Positions 23,265-33,455 of a stretch of 64,000 nucleotides of DNA are shown here, piece after piece. A program made the translations under genes and the position numbers. The DNA comes from Silene latifolia (lineage: Eukaryota > Streptophyta > Magnoliopsida > Caryophyllales > Caryophyllaceae): positions 21,842,948 through 21,906,947 of the forward strand of contig NC_133532.1 of the NCBI RefSeq assembly GCF_048544455.1, in the 5' to 3' direction. Numbering within the stretch: position 1 is the stretch's first letter; each line of letters begins with the position of its first letter. The notes under the pieces were generated by a model that was given only the letters and a program-made list of their open reading frames with translations, ran no database searches and was not told the DNA's origin.

Positions 23265-24578
23265 CTATAACTCTTTGTGGGGCTTGTCTTTGTGAAAAGG
23301 AAAGATTGTTTCTTTAAACAAAACATCCCTACTTACAAATATTTTATGCAATTTCAAATCATACAACTTATATCCTTTCTGATTGTGAGGATAACCAATA
23401 AAAACGCATTCTCTAGCCCTACTACCAAATTTATCACTAAATGTAGGAGGCATAGTAGCATAACAAAGGCATCCAAACACTTTCAGATTAGCATAAGAAG
23501 GTTCTTGATTAAACAACAATTCAAATGGAACTTTATTGTTAATAACTGGTGTAAGCATTAAATTTATTAGATAAGTAGCAGTCAACAAACAGTCTCCCCA
23601 AAACTTTATAGGAAGATTAGCATGAAATCTTAAAGCCCTTGCAGTTTCTAAAAGATGTCTATGCTTTCTTTCTACTCGACCATTCTGTTGAGGAGTCCCA
23701 ACTATACTAGTTTGATGTAAAATCCCTTTATCTTTAAACAAACTACCACAACGCTCTTGTAAAAACTCAGTACCATTGTCTGATCTTATAATTTTAACAT
23801 TAGCCTGAAAGTGATTTGTGATATAAGCCAGAAAATCCTTTATCAAGCTATAAACCTGACCCTTGTTCTGAAATAGTATAGTCCATGTATTCCTAGAAAA
23901 GTCATCTAATATGGTCAAAAAATATTTTGCACCAGACAAGGAGGGTTTCTTATATGGTCCCCAAACATCTAAATGCAAAAGATCAAAACAACTAGATGCT
24001 CTATTAGAACTAATAGGAAATGGCAGCCTGTGATGCTTAGCTAAAACACATGAGTCACAATGAAAATCAGCATTTTTTATTATATCAGAATATCCTGGTA
24101 CAAACTTCAATTTATTTACAGACATATGTCCCATTCTAGAGTGAATAAGATCTAACTTTTTAGAATTATTAACAGAAGAGAAAACTTCAGAATCATCAGA
24201 AATGCTAGATCTATTTTCTAAGACAGCACGAATTTTAGCAGAAACTAGCTGCTTAACAAGACTGACTAGATGCATTGACTGTTTATCCATAGAAGTTTTG
24301 TCAAATCTGTACAAGTCACCCAGTCTCCTTCCTCTAGCAACTATTTTCTTACTTGAAAGGTCCTGAAAATTACAAGCATGTGAGGTAAACAAAACATGTA
24401 AATGATGGCTATTTAATAACTTACTAACAGAAAGATGATTTTGTTTAAAATCAGGCACATAAAACACATTAAACAAGCTGATTTTATCAGTTAGAACTAC
24501 TGTACCCATCATATGCACAAACTTAACACTACCATCAGGCAAACCAACCTTAATAGGCTTAGAAAAAATAATGAACAT
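23265..24578 (-). CDS. Copia protease tail and integrase
   Basis: The 437-codon frame holds the protease remainder (LPDGSVKFVHMMG), the HHCC finger (HSRMGHMSVNKL...CDSCVLAKHH), the integrase core (LHLDVWGPY, IIRSDNGTEF, GRVERKHRHLLE) and the C-terminal part (VFGCLCYATMPP, ECVFIGYPHNQKGYKLYD). It joins DNA ends of the element to host DNA. The N-terminal end is a frameshift in a T run near 24575, and the C-terminal end is the TAG noted for RT. Confidence 0.85.
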   Translation of the reverse strand: MFIIFSKPIKVGLPDGSVKFVHMMGTVVLTDKISLFNVFYVPDFKQNHLSVSKLLNSHHLHVLFTSHACNFQDLSSKKIVARGRRLGDLYRFDKTSMDKQSMHLVSLVKQLVSAKIRAVLENRSSISDDSEVFSSVNNSKKLDLIHSRMGHMSVNKLKFVPGYSDIIKNADFHCDSCVLAKHHRLPFPISSNRASSCFDLLHLDVWGPYKKPSLSGAKYFLTILDDFSRNTWTILFQNKGQVYSLIKDFLAYITNHFQANVKIIRSDNGTEFLQERCGSLFKDKGILHQTSIVGTPQQNGRVERKHRHLLETARALRFHANLPIKFWGDCLLTATYLINLMLTPVINNKVPFELLFNQEPSYANLKVFGCLCYATMPPTFSDKFGSRARECVFIGYPHNQKGYKLYDLKLHKIFVSRDVLFKETIFPFHKDKPHKEL

Positions 24579-25188
24579 CAGTCAAAAGGTGCTTATCAAA
24601 TGTCATGTGATCAGATGCTCCGGTGTTTATAATCCAATCAGTTGAACAAGAATGTTGACTAGCAGTAAAAACATTAGAACGAGAAGAGATCATACCTGCA
24701 AAGTTAGCAGTAGACGGCTTAGGTTGTTGATCAGAAATTCTCTTTAGAACTTGATCAATAACAGAGGTAATAATCCCATCCAAGACTTCAGAATTGATGC
24801 CATTACTGGTAGAAACATTGCTGTTAGCACTCAAACCATTATGAGACTCTTCTTGAGAACCATCATCATCAAGGGGTGAATCAGCAAAAAGAACATCTGC
24901 AGCATGGGCACCTCTAGCTGGTGGTTTAGTAAAAGAAGCTGAAGCCTTGTCTTTCCCTTTATTCTTGTCATTTGTAAATCCTCGAATAACAAAGCAGTTA
25001 GCTGGACTGTGTCCAGTTTTCTGACAATGTGGGCACTTAGTGAGACCAAAACAAGTCTCTTTGGTATGACCATTTTTATTGCAATGATCACAGTGTTTGA
25101 CTGGAGCAGAACTGGTGGTAGCATTCTTAACAAATGACTTCTTTGAATCAGATTGTCTGAAACTTGCATAAGCGTTTGCTTCAGTCAT
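24559..25188 (-). CDS. Copia Gag zinc knuckles and protease start
   Basis: The frame carries two successive CCHC knuckles (CDHCNKNGHTKETC and CPHCQKTGHSPANC), a variable acidic linker, and the protease entrance. The usual DTG catalytic triad appears as NTG (WIINTGASDHM), so the aspartate codon is changed. That alone would abolish protease activity if the base call is right. Confidence 0.75.
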   Translation of the reverse strand: MTEANAYASFRQSDSKKSFVKNATTSSAPVKHCDHCNKNGHTKETCFGLTKCPHCQKTGHSPANCFVIRGFTNDKNKGKDKASASFTKPPARGAHAADVLFADSPLDDDGSQEESHNGLSANSNVSTSNGINSEVLDGIITSVIDQVLKRISDQQPKPSTANFAGMISSRSNVFTASQHSCSTDWIINTGASDHMTFDKHLLTDVHYFF

Positions 25189-25949
25189 TGCAGCAACTGT
25201 TTCAGTGATTTGTTTTTGGCGCTCAATTTTTGCAGGAGACTCAACACCTTATTCATGGTAGGTAGAGGTTCCATTGAAAGAATTTGAGTCCTTATGCCAT
25301 CATATCCATTGTTGAGATTCATCAAAAACTGTATAACCTTGGCATTGTTTTCCCTTTCCACTATTTTCTTGAGTAAAGAACATGTGCAAAGATTAATCTT
25401 TCCACAAGAACAAGCTGGTAAAGGATCCAAACAATCAAGGGTTTCCCACAGATTCTTCATTTTTCCATAATACTCGACAAGAGACAAATTATCCTATGAA
25501 ACATCTCCTAAGTCTTTTGTTAACTGATAAACTTCTAGAGCATTAGACTGTCCATAACGCTCAAGTAAATCATGCCAAAAAACTCTCAGATGAAATAACA
25601 TACTTAAAATTCTCCCTTAAACCTTTCTCCAAAGAATTAGACAACCACCTCATCACCATAAAATCACACTTTTTCCATTGTTTGTGACGCTTATCTGTAA
25701 CAGGAGGCATGACACAAGAACCATCTAACAATCCATCCTTGTTCTTTGCAGCCAAAGACATTAATACCTCCCTCTTCCAACCCAAAAAATCATGACCATC
25801 AAACAAAAAAGAGGCAAGAGTAGCAGTAGGTTGATCAGAGGTGGATAAAACAATGGGTCATCATAATAGTCAAGTGCAGAAGAAGAATCAGTAGAAATTG
25901 TTTCAGGCATATTGATGAAATAAGATGATGAATACATAGAACTGATCAA
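25185..25949 (-). pseudogene. Copia gag N-terminal and core region (broken)
   Basis: Pieces in different frames cover the Copia-type Gag N-terminus (GHDFLGWKREVLMSLAAKNK near 25740-25800) and the UBN2-like core (LVEYYGKMKNLWETL with a cysteine-rich loop, 25185-25487). Breaks are a shift near 25850, a shift near 25590, a TAG at 25494-25496 and a shift near 25225. The start is probably the ATG near 25910. Confidence 0.7.
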
Positions 25950-26059
25950 AAAACGAAAGAATAAAACTCGTGAATGCGGAAGCGTTTATATATACCTCTG
26001 ATTCTTGATTATATGCAGGACAAGAAACCAGAAGGAATTAACCCCAGAATCATAGAACT

Positions 26060-26078
26060 GAACTAGAAACTGATACCA
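26060..26078 (-). other. Primer-binding site of the TA...TA Copia element
   Basis: On the minus strand TGGTATCAGTTTC follows the LTR end with no spacer. The first nine bases match the tRNA-iMet type; the following bases differ from the usual AGAGC. Confidence 0.7.
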
Positions 26079-26393
26079 TATTGAAACTGATACTTCTGAT
26101 ATGAATGCATTGATGTATACATGAAGAAGATGAAGAAGATTTAGAGTATTTTGATTATAGAACTAAGGAAAATATCTTGCAGAAGTTTGTAGAGAAAATT
26201 GTGTTTATTAGAATCTGAATTCTTATGTTATAAATTTCTTAAGATCAATACATGAGCTGCTCTTGTATTTATAGCAGCTATTACACCGACTTTCCTTCAA
26301 CTAACCATGGTTTAGTTAGTTCTAACAGACTTAGTTAAGAAACTAACTAATTCTAACTAACTAATAACAACCATGATTGCTATACATCTAATA
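26079..26393 (-). repeat. 5' LTR of the TA...TA Copia element
   Basis: It matches 21025-21339, followed on the + strand by the right GAGCA duplication. Confidence 0.9.
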
Positions 26394-26398
26394 GAGCA

Positions 26399-27233
26399 AA
26401 ACAACAGTGAATGTCACTGTGGTTTCTGAATCGTCTTTGAAAAAAATTTCTAATACGTCAAACTCTTGAATTGCTTTCAATTTTTATTGACATGTTTTTA
26501 AAAATTATTTCTTTCATAAGAAAACTAGTTTCTTGTTCAGCGAGTTCGGTTGTCTTGCATGAGTTGTCCAAGCAACCTTTTAACATTATTTTATCACCTG
26601 GATACAAAAATATGTAGTGTTATAGTGCTTTCCATTGACTCTTGTAGTTGTTCTCGGCCTTGACTCTTCAGGCATATTTCATGCTAAAATCAATTAACTA
26701 TATGATAATTGATAAGTTACTCTCCAGTTTATAAAGTAGTGAATTCTCTCATCATTTCGTCAATGTGAAACAACGACACTTGGAAAAGTAACGAAATAAG
26801 AGCTTTTGACAATAACAAAATCATAAGTCATACATGAACATACTTCAATTATTATATTGTTACCTAACAAAATAATAGTTCATGCATTATATATACTTAT
26901 TGCTGTCAATTCGAAAATAGTACGAAAATGAATAATATTTACTCCCTCGTACTTTTAAATGTTACATTTAATTAGAATACTCCTTACAAAAAAAAATAAA
27001 GTATAAATATGTTAAATCGAAGGAAGTAATACATGAATGTATTCTACGCACTTAAAAGATAATAACAAACCAGAATTCATACCCAAAATGAGTAAGATTA
27101 GAGTTGATAAATAGCCGCCAGTGAGCTGAAGGAATTAGGATGATAGAATAACTTAGCAGTGCATGTTATGTAGTATGTTAATCACAACCAGATTTAGTTA
27201 GAGGTTGGCCAGCATAAGGTTTCTGTACATAAT
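26399..27233. other. Intergenic DNA downstream of HSP70
   Basis: No gene is seen. It includes the presumed HSP70 3' untranslated region near 27234 and a short MITE (26942-27026). Confidence 0.5.
26942..27026. mobile_element. Very short Stowaway-like MITE
   Basis: An 85-bp unit with ends CTCCCTCGTAC... and ...CGAAGGAAG is flanked by TA on both sides (26940-26941 and 27027-27028). It resembles an internally deleted Stowaway. Confidence 0.5.
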
Positions 27234-28924
27234 TCAATGCATCGTAGAAATACGCGGCGTGCATATTAATGTGAGTTCGTTGAGCTTCTCCTCATACATG
27301 GCCTCATGTAGAACTTGATTAGAGTTCTGATCTAACCACTTGCGAATCCTCTGAATTGCCCCCATTATCGCCATCAATTCATTGGGCTCGACTCTTTGGC
27401 TAGAATTGCTACAATTGGTAAACCTTTGCGACATTTCATGGGCATAGTTCTCTAATGTGTTCTTGGCCATGACCATTTGCTCATACTTGTTGTCTTGAGC
27501 CTTGTACTCCACAGCCTCATTCTTTAGTCTCTCTACCTCTTTACTGGCAAGTCTACTGCGGTTGATGGTTTTAATATCACTTTTATTACCTGAGCTCATA
27601 TCCTGTGCTGATACGTTCAGAATTCCGTTAATGTCAATATCAAAACAAACATTAATCAAGCTTGAAGATCCATTGGGTGGAAATATCCCAGACAGCTCAA
27701 AGACACCCAAAAAATTGTTGTCTTCGGTTTTACTTCTCTCACCCTCATACACAGGGATTTCCAAAACAATTTCCGGCAAATCATCTATATCTCCATACTT
27801 AGGCTTCTTAACATGTCCCACTCCGTAAGTGCGCTCCTGTCTTGTTGGAATAGTTGTGTTTCTTGGGATGACGACAGACATGTTGCCAGGACCTACCTCC
27901 ACACCAAGAGATAATGAAGTAACATCAGCCAGAAACACCTCCTTCTCCTTAGCTCTACCACATAAGATCCCGGCATGGACTGCTGCTCCATATGCAACCG
28001 CCTCATCAGGATTAATGTTTCTAGATAGTTCCTTTCCCTCAAAGAGCTCCTTTAACAATTCTTGGATCTTAGGTATTCGAGTTGATCCACCAATGAGGAA
28101 TATATCATCGACATCACTCGTGCTTATATTAGCATCATTCAAACATCTCTTAACGACATCAGTACACCTCTTGTACAAATCAACGTTCAAGTAATCAAAA
28201 CGGGCACGGGTAATAGTCGAGCTAAAATCAATGTCATCAAGAAGACAATTGATCTCAATTGTTGTTTGTGTAGTCATTGAGAGGGCCCTTTTGACTCTCT
28301 CACAAGCTACCCTTAATCGTCCAAGAGCCCTAGGACTCTGATTAATATCTTTGTTATGCTTCTTCTTGAACTCTTTCACAAAGTGACTAACCAATCTATT
28401 GTCAAAATCACTCCCACCAAGGTGGCCGTCCCCAGCAACTGCCTTCACTTCAAATTTGTTATGTTCAATAGTGACTAAAGAAACATCAAATGTACCACCA
28501 CCAAGATCAAAGACCAAAGCATTCTTTTTCGAAACAACTCTGTCTGAGGTCATCTTGTTAAAACCATAAGCAATAGCAGCTGCTGTAGGTTCATTTATGA
28601 TGCGTAACACATTAAGCCCAGTAATGGCACCAGCAACTTTTGTTGCCTGACGCTGACAATCGTTGAAGTAGGCAGGTACTGTAATAACAGCATTATTCAC
28701 CAACTTCCCTAGATAGGCCTCTGCAGTTTGCTTCATCCTCACGAGGATCATCGCAGATATCTCCTCAGCGGAAAATTGTTTTTCTTCGCCCCTGTAGGCT
28801 ACTACTACTAGTGGCCTTTTGTCTTCACCAAAATCAGGACCAGGAATAACCTTGAATGGCCAAGATTTAATGTACTCCTGCACCGAATCATCATAAAATG
28901 TCCTACCAATCAACCGCTTTGCAT
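27234..28924 (-). CDS. HSP70: HSP70 chaperone, exon 2
   Basis: This exon encodes residues 73-635 of a cytosolic-type HSP70, an ATP-driven chaperone that binds exposed hydrophobic peptides. Signature 2 ([13 protein letters not shown], about residues 211-222) and signature 3 ([17 protein letters not shown], about 347-362) of the nucleotide-binding domain are present, as is [14 protein letters not shown]. The substrate-binding domain is present but diverged, with a [11 protein letters not shown] stretch before VYEGER that looks longer than usual. The acceptor is TTACAG before ATGCAAAG, completing the aspartate codon begun in exon 1. The protein ends ..RISTMH without the EEVD tail that cytosolic HSP70s use to bind TPR co-chaperones; total length of 635 is slightly under the usual 640-655. 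The frame is uninterrupted, so it is either a functional divergent paralogue or a very young pseudogene. Confidence 0.85.
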
Positions 28925-29246
28925 CTGTAACCAAGTATTATGTACAAATAAAGTCAGAGATCAGGGAAAATAACATCCTAGTTCCACATAACACAGGAAA
29001 TAAACTAAAAGCTAAATTGAACGCACTCAATTAATCACAAATGCACAACGTTGAGTAGAAGGAACTGTAAGGGAAAAAAAAAAGTCAGAACATCCTTTTC
29101 TATAATCCGTAGGCTTCACTGGTAACAATGTAGAGATTTTTATAGCCATGAAAGATATATGGACTAGATACAAAATAATAAAGATAAGAATAACAGAGAC
29201 ATAAATATAACAAGGTTCACCAAAATTGGTTACGTCACTACTACCT

Positions 29247-29595
29247 AGTAGAGGTGGCAATCGGGTTTGTCGGGTCGGTTTGGGTCCGGTCTGATTGAGT
29301 TAGGTCATACCAGGTTCGGGTCATATAGGGTTATGACGGTATTCGGGTCGGGTACGGGACACTTACAGACCGAGTTAGTAGGGTCGTTTCATAGCTCGGA
29401 TTCGGGTCGTTGTCGAGCCAAGTCATTCAAATAGATTTGTCGGGTTTGGGCTGGGTCATTTTATTATGGGGTATATTATTCAACCAGGTCACTATCGGAA
29501 CGAGCCATCATCGGGTCGGGTCATTTCAGGTTCTAGATGGGTTTGCATGGCTCCTCAACTCATTATCGGATTGATTTTTTCCAATTATTTTACTA
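29247..29595. repeat. Degenerate TCGGGT repeat in the HSP70 intron
   Basis: Imperfect TCGGGTC units follow AGAGGTGGCAA, close to the starts of the related blocks at 1357 and 44702. The hAT MITE is inserted in it; matching remnants (ACCAGATCC...) continue to about 30610. Confidence 0.55.
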
Positions 29596-29603
29596 GTTAC
29601 AGT

Positions 29604-30519
29604 CAGGGTTTTAAATCTCGGTATCGGTCGCGATCGCGGTCGCGGTCACGGTGTCACGGAATCGGTCTGAACCGCTTGTCGCGGACCATGAATCGCTCGT
29701 CGCGGTCGATTTTTGTTTTACAAGGTTTTTTGGCTATATTTAATATCCATTATATTTCTGATGTTATATTATGACTAAATATCTCACAAACAACATTTTA
29801 AATTACTATAATTAAGAAATAGTGATTAAAATAGCTTTTTTTTTTTAAGTTGTATCAGTATGTAGGTGTTTAAATGGCTCCATATATATGGGAGTGAATA
29901 AACCAAACAATAAACTGAAAAAAGTTACTTTACCCACCCACCATTGATCACTCCACCCATAAACTGACAAGTGGCACACTGGCACCCACCCAACAAACTT
30001 ACAACTTCCACGTCTCCCCAGTCACCATATATCTACCATAAACATTTACTCTCACCTTTATTTTACTTTATACAATTCCAACTCTACCATTAACTCTACC
30101 ATCAATTCCAACTCTACCATCAATCATCATTCATCAAAAGGAAAAAAAACAAGAGCCGTTGATTCCCTTTCATGTCCTTAATCCCCATCTTTCATCTCCT
30201 TCATCTATGATTCCAAGTCTCCACAACTTCGTCCCTTTTATCTCCTTCATCCCCATGATTGGGGTTCACAACCACCACCATCTCCCAGCTTGTACAATAC
30301 TCAAAATCAATTTTCAAGGTGAGTATTAGAAAATCTCGGTTAATCATATCGGTCGTATCGCAACGAGTTGGGCGATACCCGAGTCAACTCGCTTAACTCG
30401 GCCGATTTTGACCCCTTTTATAAATGGCCGATAAATCTCGGTGTATCGTGACTCGGCAACCATCGAGACCGATACTTCTCGGCCGATACGAGACATATCG
30501 GGTGAGTTTTTAAACACTG
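29604..30519. mobile_element. Non-autonomous hAT element (916 bp)
   Basis: The element begins CAGGGTTTTAAA and ends TTTAAACACTG, whose complement CAGTGTTTAAA matches the start apart from short differences. It is flanked by the same 8 bp, GTTACAGT (29596-29603 and 30520-30527). CAG-starting inverted ends and an 8-bp duplication define the hAT superfamily. No transposase is encoded. Both subterminal regions are rich in CGGTCGCGG / TCGG motifs, as expected for transposase-binding subterminal repeats. Short open frames in it are chance. Confidence 0.8.
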
Positions 30520-30624
30520 GTTACAGTTGAATTTTGGTAGAGTTGAAAAAAAGTTGACCAGATCCAAAAAAACCAAGCGAATTTACAAAAACCGACTTGA
30601 TAAAATTATTTGCTAATAGACACT

Positions 30625-31316
30625 GGAATTTCTCTATCTAGGAAATATTGTTCTAAGACCCTAGAGGAAAGAGAGCATATGAGTAAAGTCCCGTATGCAA
30701 GCGCAGTGGGAGCTCTTATGCTCTCATGTATATCATGACATATACAAGGCCTTATTGCTTATGCGCTAGCTAGGATTGACGAGTAGGTACCAAAAGGATC
30801 TAAGCGAGGAACATTTGAAAGTGGTGAAATGCATCCTTAAGTACTTGAGAAGGACTAAGGACCAATTCCTTATTTATGGAGATAATAACCTAAATTGTTT
30901 GGGTTATACTGATGCTAGTTTTCATCAGACAAGGATGATAGCATGCCCACTTTTGGCTATGTTTTCACTTTGAATTGTGGAGTAGTGAGTTGGAGAAGTT
31001 CCAAAGAAGGCACTATTGTTGATTCAACTCTGAAGCTGAGTATATAGCTGGATATGATGTTGCTTTAGCTGAACTTGGTGTAGTTCCTATAGTGAAGAAA
31101 GGTGTTCCTTTATTGTGTGACAATACCGAGGCCAAAGAACCAAGGTCACACCATCGATCTAAGCATGTTCAGCGAGGGTTTCATCTAATTAGAGAAATTG
31201 TTAAACATGGTGATATTCAAGTACGAAAGGCAGAAGGAAAGGCAAATCCTTCAGATTGTGAAGCATAAGTAAAGCATAGGATTAAAGTTCATGAGTGATT
31301 GGCTCTAGGTCAAGCG
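30625..31316 (+). pseudogene. Copia RT/RNase H 3' fragment inside the HSP70 intron
   Basis: Broken frames encode the RT end and RNase H of a Copia element: SKVPYASAVGALMLSC (near 30680-30730), EEHLKVVKCILKYLRRTKDQFLIYGD (30776-30973) and SKHVQRGFHLIREIVKHGDIQV (near 31155-31220), ending with a polypurine-like GCGGGAGA near 31306-31313. The upstream part of the element is missing. It is a different Copia family from the two larger elements. It lies antisense to HSP70. Confidence 0.75.
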
Positions 31317-31363
31317 GGAGACCATTTTTGAAATTATGCTCTAGACCGAATCGTTATGTAATA

Positions 31364-31646
31364 CTCCCTCCATTCAACTCCACACTACCACTATTCTATT
31401 TTGGTCCATTCAATTCCACACTACCACTTTCTATAATTGGCAAAATAATACCCTATTTTGTCCTAATTAAAACACCATATTTACACTAAATGCCACTCAT
31501 GGCCCACAATAATTCCCATCAAGACTCATATTCACCATTAATAAAGAACTTTTTGTATAAAACATTTGTCCTTTTAATACTATTTTAATTTCTTCTTAAA
31601 ACTTGTGCATAAAGGATAATGGTAGTGTGGAGTTGAATGGAGGGAG
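31364..31646. mobile_element. Stowaway MITE
   Basis: The 283-bp element has inverted ends of at least 27 bp (CTCCCTCCATTCAACTCCAC... and its complement) and TA duplications at 31362-31363 and 31647-31648. It inserted into the Copia fragment, so it is younger than that fragment. No coding capacity. Confidence 0.85.
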
Positions 31647-31648
31647 TA

Positions 31649-32531
31649 TTTTTTAACACATTTCATATTGTTTTTATTATTAATTGATATATTAATAAAA
31701 TGGCATCGTTTTTTTTAACATATTATGTTTGAGAACCATATGTGATAAGTCCTTGATTGAACGGTATGCTTGACATTATAATTGAGATTATAATAATGAG
31801 AGATGAGCATAGGGTTTGATCTAAATTTGTTCTTGATTGAAGAGTTATCAAACGGGACTATGATGACCGACATAGGCCAATATATGCACAACTGTATTCA
31901 TCGGATTCATTACGTTGTGTGTATAGATGATCATATAGATATATGATCATCGAACTAACCGACATGAGGTTTCCAAATGGTTGTTTTTACTTATATACTG
32001 TCAATGCGGAAATTCTCATAAGGAGTGAATGTAACCCTTTTTTGTTTGACCTTAGATCATCATTGTAATTAATTGACTGCTTGTTATGCTTTAAGGCATA
32101 GCATCGAGTTTGTAAAAATACTAGTTAAATGGTGATTAGTTGTAATTGAGTACCTATTAAGTTAGTGGTGAGTCGATGGAATCCATCAACTCGAGGTAAC
32201 GAGTTTGAACTCTATGTTGTCATTAATCTTATTGGTTGTAACAACACCTTGGCTAGGGCAGATGAATGGTTCAAGAAATGAGTTTCTTGAAGCCGATTCG
32301 CCAACTATAGTGATTGACATGGAACATAGTGATCATCTAAAAGGGTTTGACAGTTTTAACCATACCCTATGATGATCGGGAGTTGGAAAGATGGAAGGAA
32401 ATGATACATTATCTTGAACCAGGTTCGTCTTCATTGGATGTTGATATTCACGTTATCCAGTGGTCGAGGAGTGTTGTTAGACGCCAACCTCGATTAATCA
32501 TTAAGACGATTGACTCTGGGTGAGAGATTGT
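31649..32531 (+). other. Non-coding Copia 3' region
   Basis: About 0.9 kb without reading frames continues the Copia fragment and ends in a second polypurine-like stretch (GGGTGAGAGAT, about 32518-32530) directly before an LTR start. I cannot tell whether one or two elements contributed. Confidence 0.4.
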
Positions 32532-33095
32532 TGGAATTGTGTCCCAGAGCCAATCGAATCGGTAACGTTAATTACTAGTGACTTAACGTTGAACCTAGAT
32601 GGTCACACACTTACGAGTTGACATTTGACTTACGATAACTTTATATTATTATATGATAATAATTAAAGTATCTAGATGACATATTACTATATTAACTGCT
32701 AACATAGGAAATACGATTAATAAAAAGAAAGTGTCACATAGTATTTAAATAAGAAAATAAAATAAAATATTATTTTATTCTTTTCTATACATACATGGTT
32801 TAAAGGAATTGGTTTATTCGATAATTTATTCCACCCTATAAAGTTAGAGAGAGAAAAGGATAAAGTTAGAGAGAGAAAAGGGTTTCTTAAGAAGTCTCAT
32901 ATCTCCTAGTGTTTAAAGGTTAATAGTGTAGATCGTACCCAGTGTAAATGCACTAGAGACCCTGTACTTTCAAAGATAATGGCTGATCGGTCTTAATTTC
33001 AGCTATGTTATTTTCTCACTTTTGTTTACATCAATTTAAATGCAATAGATCTATTAACAGATCGGGTTAGTTATTATTTCCGCTGCGTATATTGA
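32532..33095 (+). repeat. Copia LTR remnant in the HSP70 intron
   Basis: It starts TGTTGGAATTGTGTCC after a purine tract and ends near ..TTTCCGCTGCGTATA, wording common at Copia LTR ends. The final CA and a primer site are absent, so the right end is truncated or decayed. Confidence 0.6.
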
Positions 33096-33238
33096 TCCTT
33101 CATTTTGAATGTATCCAATATTTCAAAACGAATTATTGTTCTTTTCTGGTATTTACTAGACTTTACATTCTTTGTATATCTGGGAAAAAGGAAGACAGCA
33201 AACATAATGAATGAAAAAGGTGGGTTAGTAGCACAAAC

Positions 33239-33455
33239 CAAAAATGGTATTAGCTGGGTTCGTGCAGCCTTGGTTCTGAGCTGCTTCACCAATAAACCTC
33301 GCAGAGTCAGTAAAGGCGACCCATGACGGCATTGTTCTGTTGCCTTGATCGTTGGCTATGATTTCAATGGAGCCGTGCTCCAATACCCCCACACAAGAAT
33401 ATGACGTCCCAAGATCGATTCCTATCGCGGGCCATTCCTCATTATTCTGGCCCAT
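33239..33455 (-). CDS. HSP70: HSP70 chaperone, exon 1
   Basis: The first 72 codons plus one base encode [20 protein letters not shown] and on to ..NPANTIF. The ATP-phosphate loop signature IDLGTSYS lies at about residues 13-20. The ATG at 33455 is chosen because the family starts a few residues before this signature; the longer upstream frame (to 33587) reads hydrophobic filler with no HSP70 similarity. The exon ends ..ATTTTTG before GTTTGTG, and exon 2 completes GAT (Asp). I see no convincing heat-shock element array or TATA box in the 300 bp upstream. Confidence 0.85.

Larger units (their letters stand above)
21025..26393 (-). mobile_element. Ty1/Copia element with non-canonical TA...TA LTR ends
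   Basis: Two 315-bp LTRs (21025-21339 and 26079-26393) differ at about six positions by eye. GAGCA flanks both sides (21020-21024 and 26394-26398). Read on the minus strand, the LTR begins TATTAGATG and ends TTTCAATA instead of TG...CA. The primer-binding site TGGTATCAG follows the 5' LTR at once, and the polypurine tract AAGGGGGGAA precedes the 3' LTR, so the boundaries are fixed by three independent marks. Internal order is gag, protease, integrase, RT, RNase H. It is a different lineage from the tandem Copia. Coding frames have at least three shifts and three in-frame stops. Confidence 0.9.
28925..33238 (-). other. HSP70 intron 1, expanded by transposable elements
   Basis: The 4314-bp intron begins GTTTGTG (33238 downward) and ends ..TTACAG (28925). 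It falls within the codon after ..NTIF, the position where plant cytosolic HSP70 genes commonly carry their single intron. It holds a TCGGGT repeat (29247-29595), a hAT MITE (29604-30519), a Copia 3' fragment on the opposite strand (30625-33095) and a Stowaway MITE (31364-31646). Little original intron sequence seems left, at 28925-29246 and 33096-33238. Confidence 0.8.
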
